Shown here: piece by piece, positions 21,830 to 32,459 of the stretch
How positions within the stretch are numbered: position 1 is the stretch's first letter
Layout of the letters: every line of letters starts with the position of its first letter
Source of the DNA: Bettongia penicillata ogilbyi
Lineage: Eukaryota; Chordata; Mammalia; Diprotodontia; Potoroidae
NCBI GenBank assembly: GCA_023548195.1
Contig: JAJHZJ010000013.1
Span: forward strand, 2,427,001-2,491,000
Direction: 5' to 3'
DNA length: 64,000 bases
The notes under the pieces: model-generated
What the model was told of the DNA's origin: nothing
The model's input: only the letters and a program-made list of their open reading frames with translations
Databases searched by the model: none
Position numbers and translations under genes: made by a program

Positions 21830-23385
21830 TCTCTAAGAAATTGAGATCAGATGTCTACTATTCTACCTGAATCCTTCAGCTGTTAACTTTCCAAATGGAT
21901 TCTTCTTCTCCCCTCTGCTACTCTCATCCCTCTCCACCCCCACCACCCAGTGCGCGCACACACTCACATGCACACGCACTCAACATCCACTCCTCTCCAC
22001 CCCCAACCACAAAACAGTCACAACCCGAGGAAAAGTAAAAAATGACAGTTACAGCAATAACTGGTATTTTCACTCAATATATTTTCAGAGCACAGGATGC
22101 CAGTAAAGTGGTGAAGTGATATCGCTGCTTTCTTTTTTATTTGTAGCCACAGAAATCTGTTCTGAAGATGGTAGAATCAGGAAAAATCACTCTAATCATC
22201 AAAAAGAGAGCTGCTCAGTACCAAGAAGCTTCTCTATTCCTGTCAGAGTCAAAAGCAGGAGCTACAACTGCCAGTAAATATTAAGTGATCATAACTTTTC
22301 TCACAACAGGAGGAAAGCAGGGAACAGGTGGGAACCCCACATTAGGCTCCAGGCACACCTAGGGGTGAACAAGGAGGGGTTCTTAAGAAAGCCAAGCCAT
22401 CAGCCCCTCACTGCTCCTCCTTGAGTGTTTAATCTTCAGCATCAATAGACATCAGGCACATTCATATTTCCTTTCATGAGTCACTCTCAAACACTTTTAA
22501 TTAAAAAATCCAGGCACAGATTATACTGTTTTTATCCTAAGGAAGTGGATTATGTAGAGAGGCATCTTTTTTTGTTCCCCCATCTACCTTGACAACCAGC
22601 CCTCCTGGAGAAAACCCTTAAGACCAACATGCTGAATAGGCCTGTGCCTCAGCAGTGACTATTCCAGCCAACCAAGCAAATCGCTCCCCTCACCCCAACC
22701 CCTCTCATGTTCTCAGGGAGGAGTCTGATCAGTTCACAAAGGGAAGACTGTTGGGCCAGCCACCGAGCATCTCAAATTAGTTTACAGTAAGGGAAAGAGA
22801 AAATATCTTACTACCAATAACTTCAAACATCTCAAACTCTGTTCTATTTGCTGTGAGTTAATCTCTGAGTCTAGGTAATTGGAAATGCCTGCTGGGGACC
22901 GATGAAACCCTCCGTTTTAGTCTATTATAAAGTCAGAATGAACAAATATGGAAATTGTTGGGGATAGGGAAAAGTCAGGGAGGGAGATGGAATTCAACTA
23001 CCAAAATAACCACATCGAAATTCCTCTATGCAACCCACAAGGGTGATTAATAAAAACCCTGAAGCAGTTCCTAAAAGCCTAAAGCATTAATTATCCCGTT
23101 AAATGTCAAAATCATATGAACACCTGGGCAAACTGAATCAAGTGGACTCTAAGAATTTAAGAACAGAGAAGACACATGGTAAGATTAATCGTTAAGTGAG
23201 GGTAGCTACTTGGTCCAAGCAGAGCATAGTTTAGATCATGTAAAACCCATGGGGTTTTACAACAATCTTTCAAGCTTCATTGAGCAGTGATGCAAATATA
23301 AAAGTGGAGGGTGGGGATGGGAAATACCATTTCTAATTGTAGTTATGGTGTAAGCAGAAGTAACATGTCCTCTGGGTGGTCCTGG
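21830..23385. other. Unique DNA, about 1.5 kb
   Basis: Largely free of recognisable repeats. It holds a short CA-rich tract near 21,950-21,990. The piece 23,212-23,320 resembles 24,806-24,900 (see findings). No exon is evident. Confidence 0.45.
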
Positions 23386-23600
23386 TGTTTGTTCTTTGTT
23401 CTTGAAGAGGACTATGACATGAGGAGATGACTTGCAAAGTGAAATGGATTTAAATGGCTATGCAAAGTCATCAGCCTTACTCTCCTCCAGAGCAATCTGC
23501 GTACAATGGTAAGACACATATCAGGTTGACTGGAGATGGCCCTGGATGCACTAGGAGACCTTGACCTTAAGTTAAGGTCTTTCCTCAATATGACTGAGAT
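23386..23600 (-). repeat. SINE with RTE-like tail, antisense, partial
   Basis: 'tgttctttgttcttgaagag' (complement of the RTE-like terminus), 'atgcaaagtcatcagcctta', 'atcaggttgactggagatgg'. Related to the copies at 18,960 and 44,622. Confidence 0.7.
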
Positions 23601-23934
23601 AATGCCCATTCAGTGATTAAGGTTAGGGAAAAAATGAGGCAAAAAATGGCCTCTTTTAAGTAGTCGAAAGAAAAAACAAAAACTGAACAAACCAAAATTA
23701 TAGTCCAGGAGGGGAAGACCCTCAGGGTTTCTGGCCAAAACAGAAACAATTACTATTTACATTCACTCTGAGTCATCAGAGCCCAACAATGACCAAGTGA
23801 AGCTTCAGCTGGGAACTACTATCTGCCAATCAAAGAGAGCAGGAGTGATTTGGGTTTAAGGCATGGTCCTTAAAAAAGAAATCTAGCCCTAATCCCCAAA
23901 ATTTGGGTGGCCTAAAACAACCAGTGTCCACAAC

Positions 23935-24412
23935 AAGGACACAGCAGACTGGGCCTGTGGTCAGACCACATACAGAATGTTGTGTTCAGATGGGGATATC
24001 ACATATTAGAACAGATATGAATGAACTGGAAAAGATCCAGAGGACAGAAGTAGGGAAGAAATGGGGGGATACAGAGAGGCAGTGATGAGAGGCCTAAAGC
24101 CCTACCATACTAAGACAGGCTGAACAAAACAAGGATGCCTGCAGAAGGTAAGAAATGGGGAGGGATGGGACAGGGATGGTCAAGATATCCCCATCTTCTA
24201 ACTACTCCATGAGCTACTCCATAGAAAACAAATAGCACTCATTCTGCCAAGAGGGATACTGAAGTTTAAAGCAAGTGAAAACTTAATAATCAGAAATGTC
24301 CAAAAGTGGAACAGGCTGCCTCTGGAAATGATGAATTCCCTCAAACAAAGGGAATAATCATTCAACAGGGAATGACTTCTGAGGGCCCTTCCAACTCTTG
24401 TGTGATATCAAA
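23935..24412 (+). repeat. L3/CR1-type LINE 3' region, sense
   Basis: 'gttgtgttcagatggggata', 'gaaaagatccagaggacaga', 'tgtccaaaagtggaacaggc', 'tgcctctggaaatgatgaat', ending 'gagggcccttccaactcttg'. This is the usual order of the CR1/L3 C-terminal and 3' UTR region. All frames are closed. Confidence 0.75.
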
Positions 24413-24454
24413 TGGACGAAAAGTGCTATCCTTTCTACTCAGTATTTTAAAAAA

Positions 24455-25055
24455 TGAATTAGGTACAGTTTAATAATAACTAGCATCTGTTAGTACTTCA
24501 AGGCCTGCCAAGAGTTTTTGTGAGTATTATTTCCTTTTATCCTTAGAACAACCCTGGGAGGTTGTTTCCGTTCAGTCATTCAGCGGTGTCCGACTCTTCA
24601 TGACCCCATGGACCATGGATGGCATGCCAATGCTGTCCGTGGATTTTTCTTGGAAAAGACATTTTAGTGGGTTGCCATTTCCTTCTCCAGTAGATTAAGG
24701 CGAACAGAGGTTGAGTGACTTGCTCAGGGTCACACAGCTGGTAAGTGTCTAGGACCAGATTTGAACTTAGGTCTTCCTGACTCCACTGAGCCATTTAGCT
24801 TCCCCACTTGGTCCAAGATGGCCAACCCATAGCCCTTGGAATTTTATAAGACTCTCTCAAGCTTCATAAGCAATGAAGCAAATATAAAAAGGGTTGGTAA
24901 GTAGGGAAAGAATGCTATTATTATACCCATTTTACAGATAAGGAAACTGAGGCACACAGAGGTTAAATGACTGGCCCAGTGTCACTCAGCTAGTAAGCGT
25001 GTGAAGGAAGTTTTAAATTCAGGTCTACTGAACTCCGGGACCAGCGATATGAAGC
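24455..25055 (-). repeat. MIR-type SINE split by a BovB-tail SINE
   Basis: 24,455-24,560 carries the antisense tail ('gtgagtattatttcctttta', 'aacaaccctgggagg'). 24,562-24,806 is an antisense SINE with a BovB-like end ('tcagcggtgtccgactcttc', 'ccatttccttctccagtaga'). 24,910-25,055 resumes the MIR core ('cattttacagataaggaaac', 'ttcaggtctactgaactccg'). Confidence 0.7.
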
Positions 25056-25284
25056 AGCCTCCAATTTTAAGAAAAAAATATCATGGTCATTTGTCAGTGT
25101 CACAGACAAGTTCTGGCTCTTCTCTTTTGGTCTGGCTAGATACTCTGGTTTTAAGGACAAGTAGGAGAGATTAATTACAATGAACTTGGGGAGCCTTTCT
25201 ACAATCCCCAGGAAGACAAACACCAAGAAACACTTACCACTGAAAAAAAATGCCCTCCGCTGCCTCAGAAGAATCTATGTATTG

Positions 25285-25528
25285 ATGACAATGATGCAAT
25301 GGATGATGATAGCTGACATTTTTGTCACCCTTTAGGGTTTGTCAGGTTCTTTATAGGTATTACATCTTTTAATCCACACAATAATATTGTGAAGTAGATG
25401 AAATTTTTATCCTCATTTTATAGATGAAAAAACAAATTCAAGAGCAATTTAAGTAACTTGATCAGGGTCCTACAGCTACTATGTGTCTAAAGTGGAATAT
25501 GAATCTTGGTCGTCTTAAACACCAGGCC
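25285..25528 (-). repeat. MIR-type CORE-SINE, antisense
   Basis: 'gatgatgatagctgacattt', 'ttttaatccacacaataata', 'cattttatagatgaaaaaac', 'gaatatgaatcttggtcgtc'. Full length but diverged. Confidence 0.75.
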
Positions 25529-25742
25529 TGGAGATAGGAGCTTCTGAGTTCAATTTCAGCCTTAGACACTTTCTAGGGGTGTGACTCTGGGCAAGTCACT
25601 TAACCCTGTTTGCCTCAATTTCCTCATCTGTAAAATAGCTAGAGAAGAAAATGGCAAACCACTCTGGCATCTTTGCCAAGAAAACCCCAAATGGAATCAC
25701 AAAGAGTCAGAGGCAACTTAAAGACCTGAATAAGAACAAAAA
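25528..25742 (+). repeat. CORE-SINE with BovB-like tail
   Basis: 'aggcctggagataggagctt', 'ggcaagtcacttaaccctgt', 'gagaagaaaatggcaaacca', 'cacaaagagtcagaggcaac'. It abuts the preceding antisense MIR. Confidence 0.8.
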
Positions 25743-25984
25743 AACTTCCTAACTACAACTCCAAAGCTTGGTCCTTTATTTCAGGTGGCTTCTCTGACTG
25801 ATACACTTTCAGCTCCATTCTGACCATCCATGCAGGAATCAGAGGAACATCTTGTGTAGTGTTGAGAATGTCATTAACCTTGATGGCTGTCAGAGTTCTC
25901 ATATTAAAATGAGAAGGAACATTCCTGCAACTCTCAGGATGTGAGATGTGGGCCTCTATGCAAAAGTTCACACAAAATCGGCCA

Positions 25985-26130
25985 CTTGGTGTAGGAGAAA
26001 GAACACTGAACAGGAAATCAAAAAAGGTAGCTTTTAGTTGTGGCTCTTATACCACAACTTGCATCCTTGGACTTCCCCCTCACTTCCCCACTCTAGACCT
26101 CAGTTTCCCTTGAATTAGGAAGTCAGTTGA
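25985..26130 (+). repeat. MIR-type SINE fragment, sense
   Basis: 'cttggtgtaggagaaagaac', 'gttgtggctcttataccaca', 'ctctagacctcagtttccct'. Diverged and without a tail. Confidence 0.45.
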
Positions 26131-26344
26131 ATTACAACAGAGATTCTTTGCCTGTCAGTTAAACGTCAAGGACAAATCCCCTTCCTATTTCTCAGTCTAC
26201 CTTTCTGTAAAATGGGGAGAGGAAGGCCTGAATAAGATCAGGAGCTCTTTACCTCATAATGCCTGAGTGATCTTGGAGAAAACATTTTTTTTTCTAGAAG
26301 CCTTAGTTTGCCTTTCTTAAAAGCAGGGTGTGGATTAGATCAAA

Positions 26345-26530
26345 GGTTCTTAACCTGAGACCCACAATTCACAGATTTCAGAGTATTGGTAAACATGAGT
26401 GAGAAAAAAAAAAGAATTTGATTTTTCATTTTACTAACCTCTAATTGAAATTTAGCATTTCTTTTCTTTCAATTTTTTTTAACTTTCCTGGGGACAAGTT
26501 TCCATAGACATTCTTAACACAAAAAAAAAA
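26345..26530. repeat. hAT-Charlie-like MITE relic
   Basis: Left end 'aaaggttcttaacctgagac' and right end 'catagacattcttaacac' form decayed inverted ends. The interior 'ctaacctctaattgaaattt' and 'agcatttcttttctttcaat' is a pattern known from mammalian hAT-Charlie MITEs. Confidence 0.55.
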
Positions 26531-26539
26531 GTTTAGATG

Positions 26540-27125
26540 ATCTCTTTGGTCCCTTCTAGAACTAAGATTTTTCTCTGCTTCTAGAGTAAGTAAATGTTCC
26601 CCACAACTGGGATGGAGACAGTAGTATTAGGGGGCGGCCTTCACCCTGAAATGCTTTTGTCTTCTCTCTAACGTGAAAGTGGCCATAGAAAAGGTAGTGC
26701 TGGGAACAAAGCCCAGGATGAGGAACTCTATATTCCTGGGGCTTTGAAAAAATAGCACTCATAGAATTCATTTCTCACTAAACTCTGATTTTTCTCTTCC
26801 AAAAACCAACTTAAATCACAAGGACCTTATGAAGAATCAGCCCCGTTGGGTCTCAAAAACGCTCTGTACCCCATCAGGGGGCTTGATTTGTAGAGCAAGA
26901 AGCCCTGTGAAAAGCTTTAAATGAAAATTCATTAGCAGTGTTGAGGAAAACAACAGCTGAGGGTTTTCACTTAAACTGGGAGATCATAAGAATACAGTAA
27001 AGACTTATGGGCCATGTAATGGCACCACATGTAGCACTGCCTTCCTTAAAAAACAAACAAACAAAAAAAACAGCAAGTTGGTCTTCCAGGGATGGTATAG
27101 GCAAAGGGATGGATTCGATCATGGG
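26540..27125. other. Unique DNA, nothing recognised
   Basis: No clear repeat apart from an A-rich run with 'aaacaaacaaac' near 27,050. No exon seen. Confidence 0.45.
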
Positions 27126-27127
27126 TG

Positions 27128-27243
27128 GGGAACCTTCATCTTTTAAAGTCACTTGTGACCCTTCAAGTCCTCAAGTGCAGCCCTTTGCCACACCTGAGGA
27201 CCTAGACAGCCACATGAGGCCTCGAGGATGAAGGTTCCCCACT
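27128..27243. mobile_element. hAT-like palindromic MITE
   Basis: Left end 'gggtggggaaccttcatctt' and right end 'gatgaaggttccccactg' are inverted copies. 'gcagccctttgccacacctg' and 'gaggacctagacagccacat' lie inside. The same family occurs at 35,773-35,935. No coding capacity. Confidence 0.7.
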
Positions 27244-27448
27244 GTGGTTTCTAAGGTCTGAAATCCAACTTCAGGCATAACCTAGCTGTGTGACCCTGGG
27301 CCAAACACTTAACCTTGTTTGCCTCAGTTTCCTCATCTGTAAAATGACCTGGAGAAGAAAATGACAAGCCACTCTAGTATCTTTGCCAAGAAAACCACAA
27401 ATATGGTTCATGCTGAGTCAGACACAACTAGACAAGAAGAATAATAAG
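27244..27448 (+). repeat. CORE-SINE with BovB-like tail
   Basis: 'aacctagctgtgtgaccctg', 'gcctcagtttcctcatctgt', 'gagaagaaaatgacaagcca', 'gctgagtcagacacaactag'. The head is diverged. It adjoins the MITE. Confidence 0.8.
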
Positions 27449-27689
27449 GTCCCTTTGGATTTTAAATCTATGATTCTAAGACTTCTAAGGACCCCTCTCT
27501 CCCACCAGGATAATACTGTGTAATCACATGAAGCCCCACTGCTGAAAGGCTCAAAGGAGTATAATTCTCCATAGGACAGAGACAGGAGAAAAAGGGCGGA
27601 GCAGGTCTACCTGGAATAACACCAATTATTAAGTACAGAAACAGCATGGAAGCAAAGAGTAGCAGAAAGACCAATGAGAATGGAGACAA

Positions 27690-27830
27690 CTGTCAGGAGA
27701 TTGAAGTCTGAATTCCTGCTCTGACAATGCCTAGATAGGAGCTGGAGCAAATCATCTAACTTCTCTGACCTGTTTCCACCTCCATACCACCAATCTCATG
27801 GAATTGTTCTGAGATAAATACTTAAGTCTA
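27690..27830 (+). repeat. MIR-type SINE fragment, sense
   Basis: 'tgaagtctgaattcctgctc', 'gagcaaatcatctaacttct', 'cccccataccaccaat'-like region and a tail trace. Diverged. Confidence 0.4.
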
Positions 27831-27959
27831 ATCCACTTCTAAAATTCCAAAATTTGAAATACTCTGCCATTTGCTGAGTGTTCTAATATACCCACAAACA
27901 TTTCTTCATCATTCATCCTCCACCCTCTTCACAAGTCCTGCAGTCCTGCCTCCCATCTT

Positions 27960-28103
27960 AAAAAAGGCAATGGGGGCAGCAGTGGATATAACACCAGCCC
28001 TGGAGTGAGAAGGACCTGAGTTCAAATCCAGCCCCAGATACTTAACAGTTGTTGACCCTGGGTAAGTCATTAACCTCAGTTGCCTATTTTAAAAAAGGCA
28101 ATG
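27960..28103 (+). repeat. Short tRNA-headed SINE with its target-site duplications
   Basis: The body 27,973-28,090 has head 'ggggcagcagtggatataac', B-box-like 'gagttcaaatccagccc' and end 'cagttgcctatttt'. It is bracketed by identical 13-bp sites 'aaaaaaggcaatg' at 27,960-27,972 and 28,091-28,103. The second site is also the left target-site duplication of HAL1 A. Confidence 0.8.
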
Positions 28104-30930
28104 GAGGAGGAGCCAAGATGGCGGAGTAGAAAGACTCACTGTATGCTAGCTCTGAACCCACAGCCCATAAATTTCCTGTAAAAAGAACTCCCCACAAATT
28201 CTGGAGCAGTGCAAGCCATGCAGCAACACAGTGGAGGAGATTTCCGTTCCAGAGAGCCCTGAAAAACCAAACCCAAAGGTCCATCGTGCACCGGACAGCA
28301 GAGCCCTGCCATGGCCGCGCAGCCCTGAGAGGAGCAGATCCAAGCAGGCTTCAGGGACAGAACCTCCAGCAGCCACGAGGGTCCCTCCACCCACAGGCGC
28401 TCCAGGTCAGTGAGAGGGACTTCTGGGCTGGCCGAGAGGGGAGTGGGGTGTCTCCGTGACTCGGGCTCCCTCAGGAGGAAGCGGCAGAGGCAGCGGTGGC
28501 CAGGGGCTCCCAAAGCAGACAGGACCTCAGATCCATTACTGAAGGTCTCCGCATAAACGCCCTAAGGGAACTGAGCCTGGGAGGCAGCCCTGCCCCAACC
28601 TGAGAACCAGAACTTAAGCTCACATTGAATAGCAGCCGCACCCGCTATGGAAAGCCCTGAGGCTGGGGAGCAGCATTTGAATCTCAGATCCCAAGCATTA
28701 GCTGGGCAGATCTAGGCGGGAGTGGAGAGGAATCTCAAAAGTCAAGTAACTGGCTGGGAAAATGCCCAGAAAAAGGAAGCAGAATAAGACCATAGAGAGC
28801 TACTTTATTGGGGAAGAGATGTTCCTTCCCCCCTTCATTTTTGATGACGAAGTACAATGCCTGCCATCAGAGAAAGACATGGAGGTCGGGGCCTCTCTAT
28901 CCCAGACATCCCAGGTGGATGTCCGGTTGTCTCAGGCCATGGAAGAGCTCAAAAAGGATTTTGAAAAGCAAGTTAGACAGATGGAGGAAAAACTGGGAAG
29001 AGAAATGAGAGAGATGCAAGAAAAGCAGGAAAAACGGGTCAACACTTTGGTAAAGGAGACCCAAAAAAATGCTGAGGAAATTAACACTTTGAAAAATAGG
29101 CTCACTCATTTGGCAAAAGAGGTTCAAAAAGCCAATGAGGAGAAGAATGCTTTCAAAAGCAGAATTAGCCAAATGGAAAAAGAGGTTCAAAAGCTCACTG
29201 AAGAAAATAGTTCTCTCAAAATTAGAATGGAACAGATGGAGGCTAATGACTTTCTGAGAAACCAAGAAATCACAAAACAAAACCAAAGGAATGAAAAAAT
29301 GGAAGAGAATGTGAAATATCTCATTGGAAAAACAACTGACCTGGAAAATAGATCCAGGAGAGACAATTTAAAAATTATGGGACTACCTGAAAGTCATGAT
29401 CAAAAAAAGAGTCTAGACATCATCTTTCATGAAATTATGAAGGAAAACTGCCCTGATATTCTAGAATCAGAGGGCAAAATAAGTATTGAAGGAATCCATC
29501 GATCACCACCTGAAAGAGATCCAAAAAGAGAAACTCCTAGGAACATTGTGGCCAAATTCCAGAATTCCCAGGTCAAGAGAAAATATTGCAAGCAGCTAGA
29601 AAGAAACAATTCCAGTATTGTGGAAATACAATCTGGATAACACAAGATCTAGCAGCTTCTACATTAAGGGATTGAAGGGCGTGGAATAGGATATTCCAGA
29701 AGTCAAAGGAACTAGGACTTAAACCAAGAATCACCTACCCAGCAAAACTGAGTATAATACTTCAGGGGAAAATATGGTCTTTCAATGAAATAGAGGACTT
29801 TCAAGCATTCTTGATGAAAAGACCAGAGCTAAGAAGAAAATCTGACCTTCAAACACAAGAATGAGAAGAAGCATGAAAAAGCAAAGAGGAGTCATAAGGG
29901 ACTTACCAAAGGTGAACTGTGTACATTCCTACATGGAAAGACAATATTTGTAACTCTTAAAACTTCTCAGTATCTGGGTAGTTGGTGGGAAAACACACAC
30001 ACACATACACACACATGTACACGCATGCACGTACACACACATACACACATACATGCACATACAGAGACAGAGAGCACAGAGTGAATTGAATAGGATGGGA
30101 CCATATCTTAAAAGAAATTAAGGTAAACGGTGAGAGAGAAATGTAGTGGGAGGAGAGAGGGTGAAATGGAATGGGGTAAATTATCTCTCATTCAAGAGGC
30201 AAGCAGGAGACTTTTTAGTGCAGGGAAACAGGAGAGCTGAGAAAAAAACATGGTTTACCCTCACCACATTCGACTAAAGGAAGGAATAAAATGCACACTC
30301 ATTTTGGTATAAAACCTATCTTACAATACAGGAAAGTGGGGGAGAAGGAGATAAGCAGGGTGGGGGATGATGGAAGGGAGGGCAATGGGAGGAGGGAGCA
30401 ATTTGAAGTCAACACTCTTGGGGAGGGACAGGATCAAAAGAGAACAGAAACAATGGGGGGCAGGATAGGAGGGAGGGAAATACAATTAGTCTTACACAAC
30501 ATGACTATTATGGAAGTCATTTGCAAAACTACACAGATAGGGCCTATATTGAATTGCCTGCCTTCCCAAAGGGAATGGGTGGGGAGGGAGGGATGGGGAG
30601 AATTTGGAACTCAAAGTTTTGGGAACAACTGTTTAGTATTGTATTTAGTATTGTTCTTGCTACTAGGAAATACTAGGAAATAAGAAACACAGTTAATGGG
30701 GAATAGAAAGTCATCTGGCCCTACAGGACAAAAGAGAAGATGGGGACAAGAGAAGGGAGGGATGATAGAAGAGAGGGCAGATTGGTGATAGGGAAAATTA
30801 GAATGCTTGGTGTATTGGGGTGGGGTGAGGGGATAAATGGGGAGAAAAATTGGAACCCAAAATTTTGTGAAAATGAATGTAAAAAGTTAAATAAATAAAT
30901 TTATATTAAAAATAAAAATAAAAAATAAAT
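28104..30930 (+). mobile_element. HAL1 (half-L1) retrotransposon A, full length
   Basis: Starts 'gaggaggagccaagatggcg', the classic L1 5' terminus. A 658-base 5' UTR is followed by a broken ORF1 (28,762-29,864). The 3' UTR of about 1 kb has a CA-rich tract at 29,990-30,060 and G/A-rich runs at 30,340-30,610. The A-rich tail holds AATAAA-type signals. A 13-bp target-site duplication flanks it (28,091-28,103 and 30,931-30,943). No ORF2 is present, so endonuclease and reverse transcriptase must have come from an L1 in trans. Sequence is close to HAL1 C and somewhat further from B. HAL1 elements are known from other mammals as ORF1-only L1 derivatives. Confidence 0.9.
28762..29864 (+). pseudogene. 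ORF1: HAL1 A ORF1, frameshifted
   Basis: Starts at the same ATG as the intact copy in HAL1 B. It is open for 292 codons to 29,640, matching B through the coiled coil and most of the RRM. A one-base loss near 29,578 (after 'ccaggtcaag') shifts the frame, so the last 20 or so codons are unrelated. In the original frame a second lesion follows: TGA at 29,673-29,675 where B has CGA (Arg304). Residues 8-15 read NKTIESYF, a PIP-box-like motif. The coiled coil has 21-residue internal periodicity. The product would be an RNA-binding protein without the C-terminal domain and is not expected to be functional. Confidence 0.85.
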
Positions 30931-30943
30931 AAAAAAGGCAATG

Positions 30944-31520
30944 ACCAATGCAAGGATGCATGAGGTATAGAAAACAGAACTCTGATGCAGAGAATGAGGC
31001 TCAACTGAATAAGGACATGTTTGAGTAGAGAAAGAAGAAAGGCAGAGACTACAGAGAAAAGGGTGAATTCAGTCATTAGACATCTCTATCACCCCAGAGA
31101 GAGAAAGGGAAGACTTCAAGGCTGGCAGAGAAAAAAAAAGATTCAAAAGAGGTTTAGAGATTTAAAAAAGAGCGAAGTAGAAGGGGAGGAAAATTGTGAG
31201 TGCACACAGGCTTTACAGAGAGGGGTAATAATTATAGACCCAAAGAAGCAAGTATTGGAGTCAGACAATGGTGGAAAAAAGAAGGGTATTAGTCAATGAA
31301 AGTGTGTTTTGACAGGGGCAGACATACACTGAACACAAAAAGAGTCTGTGGGTTCTTGACCTTGAGAAATTCTTATTTCCCAATTATATGTATTCCTCAG
31401 GAGAACAAGGATACTGATCCCCCACATCAACATTATCACCATTAGCAGCAGTGTGGTGTCAGAGGGACCACACTGGGGGACTATACTTAAGGGTCCATGA
31501 AAGAGTTCATGGGTCAGCAA
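30944..31520. other. Unique DNA, nothing recognised
   Basis: Purine-rich in its first part, which yields a basic, low-complexity 92-codon open frame at 31,021-31,299. I do not regard this as a gene. Confidence 0.4.
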
Positions 31521-31524
31521 AAGG

Positions 31525-31680
31525 AACCAACACTCAGGAGGCCTGGCTTCAAGTTCCAGTTCTGTCACTAATTAGGTGTATTTCTCTAAACCTCAGTTTC
31601 CTCCTCTGTCAAATGAGGAGGCTGGACTAGATCATCTCCATTCACTCCCAGTCTTATGAATTCTAGGATTTGATGACAGT
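31525..31680 (+). repeat. SINE fragment with L3/CR1-like tail
   Basis: 'ctcaggaggcctggcttcaa', 'cctcagtttcctcctctgtc', then 'aggctggactagatcatctc' and 'agtcttatgaattctaggat', a CR1/L3-type end. Confidence 0.6.
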
Positions 31681-31825
31681 GTTAGTGAGGGAAGTGTGAC
31701 CCACTCTGCCCTAAATGTATTCATTCCTATAACTCTCTTACATAACCAGCTGGTGGACCTGACTCAGGAACTGGAGAAATGCTTCTGATTTATGCACCTC
31801 AACCTCAACATTTCTCATCATCTAT

Positions 31826-32082
31826 GCAGCTGGGTGGATAAAGTGGATAGAGCACTGAGCCTGGAAGCAGGAAGACCCAAGTTCAAGTCTAGCCTAAGAC
31901 AGTTAGTAGCTGTGTGGGAAAGTCACTTAGCCCTCTATATGCCTCAGTTTCCTTAGCTGTAAAGTGGAAACAATAACATTACACCAACTGTCATTAAGGA
32001 TGAAGGTTATAGGAGATCATATTTGTAAAGTATTTAGGACAGTGCCTGGCACATGGTAGGTGCTATATAAATTCTTAATCCC
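31826..32082 (+). repeat. MIR-type CORE-SINE, full length
   Basis: Head 'gcagctgggtggataaagtg', B-box-like 'aagttcaagtctagcct', 'gcctcagtttccttagctgt', and an L2-like end 'cagtgcctggcacatggtag' then 'gtgctatataaattcttaat'. Confidence 0.85.
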
Positions 32083-32084
32083 TT

Positions 32085-32125
32085 CCCCCCTCCTCCCTCT
32101 CTCTCTCTCCCTCCCTCTCTCCCTT

Positions 32126-32185
<60 letters not shown>

Positions 32186-32210
32186 TCACACATACACATA
32201 CAGGGTGTGA
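32085..32210. repeat. Compound CT/CA microsatellite
   Basis: A (CT)n-rich tract at 32,095-32,143 passes directly into (CA)n at 32,143-32,210. It starts at the 3' end of the preceding SINE, a common birthplace of microsatellites. The 64-codon open frame at 32,060-32,254 reads through it and is an artefact. Confidence 0.95.
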
Positions 32211-32227
32211 AAATTAGAAGAAAACTT

Positions 32228-32420
32228 TGGGGAACATTTGGTTCAATCCTCTAATCTTTTCGATGAAGGAACTGAAGTCCCCTAATCGCTTCCCTCCCCC
32301 CCACCCCCTGCACCCTGTCCCAAGAAGTGAAGTGATTGGCCCAAGGTTAAGCAAGAGTGGGGACTGGAACCCAGATCTTCAGACCCTATGGACTCAATGT
32401 TATTTCCATTATGTCAGGTT
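32228..32420 (-). repeat. Diverged MIR-type SINE, antisense
   Basis: 'cgatgaaggaactgaagtcc', 'gtgattggcccaaggttaag', 'gggactggaacccagatctt'. The internal C-rich run 'ccctcccccccaccccctgc' is an expansion inside the core. Confidence 0.55.
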
Positions 32421-32459
32421 TAAGTCAAATTCTTCATAGTTCTATGTATGACTTCTCTC

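Noticed and set aside
28136..28513. 125-codon minus-strand frame in the HAL1 A 5' UTR, with relatives at 39,074-39,394 and 52,287-52,592
   Set aside because: GC-rich 5' UTR sequence with few stops. The frames differ in length and sequence among the copies. I considered an antisense ORF of the kind reported for primate L1 but saw no conserved protein.
28897..29286. 129-codon open frame on the minus strand opposite HAL1 A ORF1 (and similar frames at 40,035-40,454 and 52,989-53,312)
   Set aside because: They are complements of the coiled-coil coding sequence. Lys/Glu-rich codons on one strand give Leu/Phe-rich open frames on the other. They recur only because the element recurs.
30291..30683. 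130-codon open frame downstream of HAL1 A ORF1, considered as an ORF2 remnant
   Set aside because: It is a translation of the purine-rich 3' UTR (Gly/Arg/Glu-rich). No endonuclease or reverse-transcriptase motif is present. The equivalent regions of B and C give different frames.
32060..32254. 64-codon frame with Ser/Leu and Thr/His repeats
   Set aside because: A direct reading of the CT/CA microsatellite.
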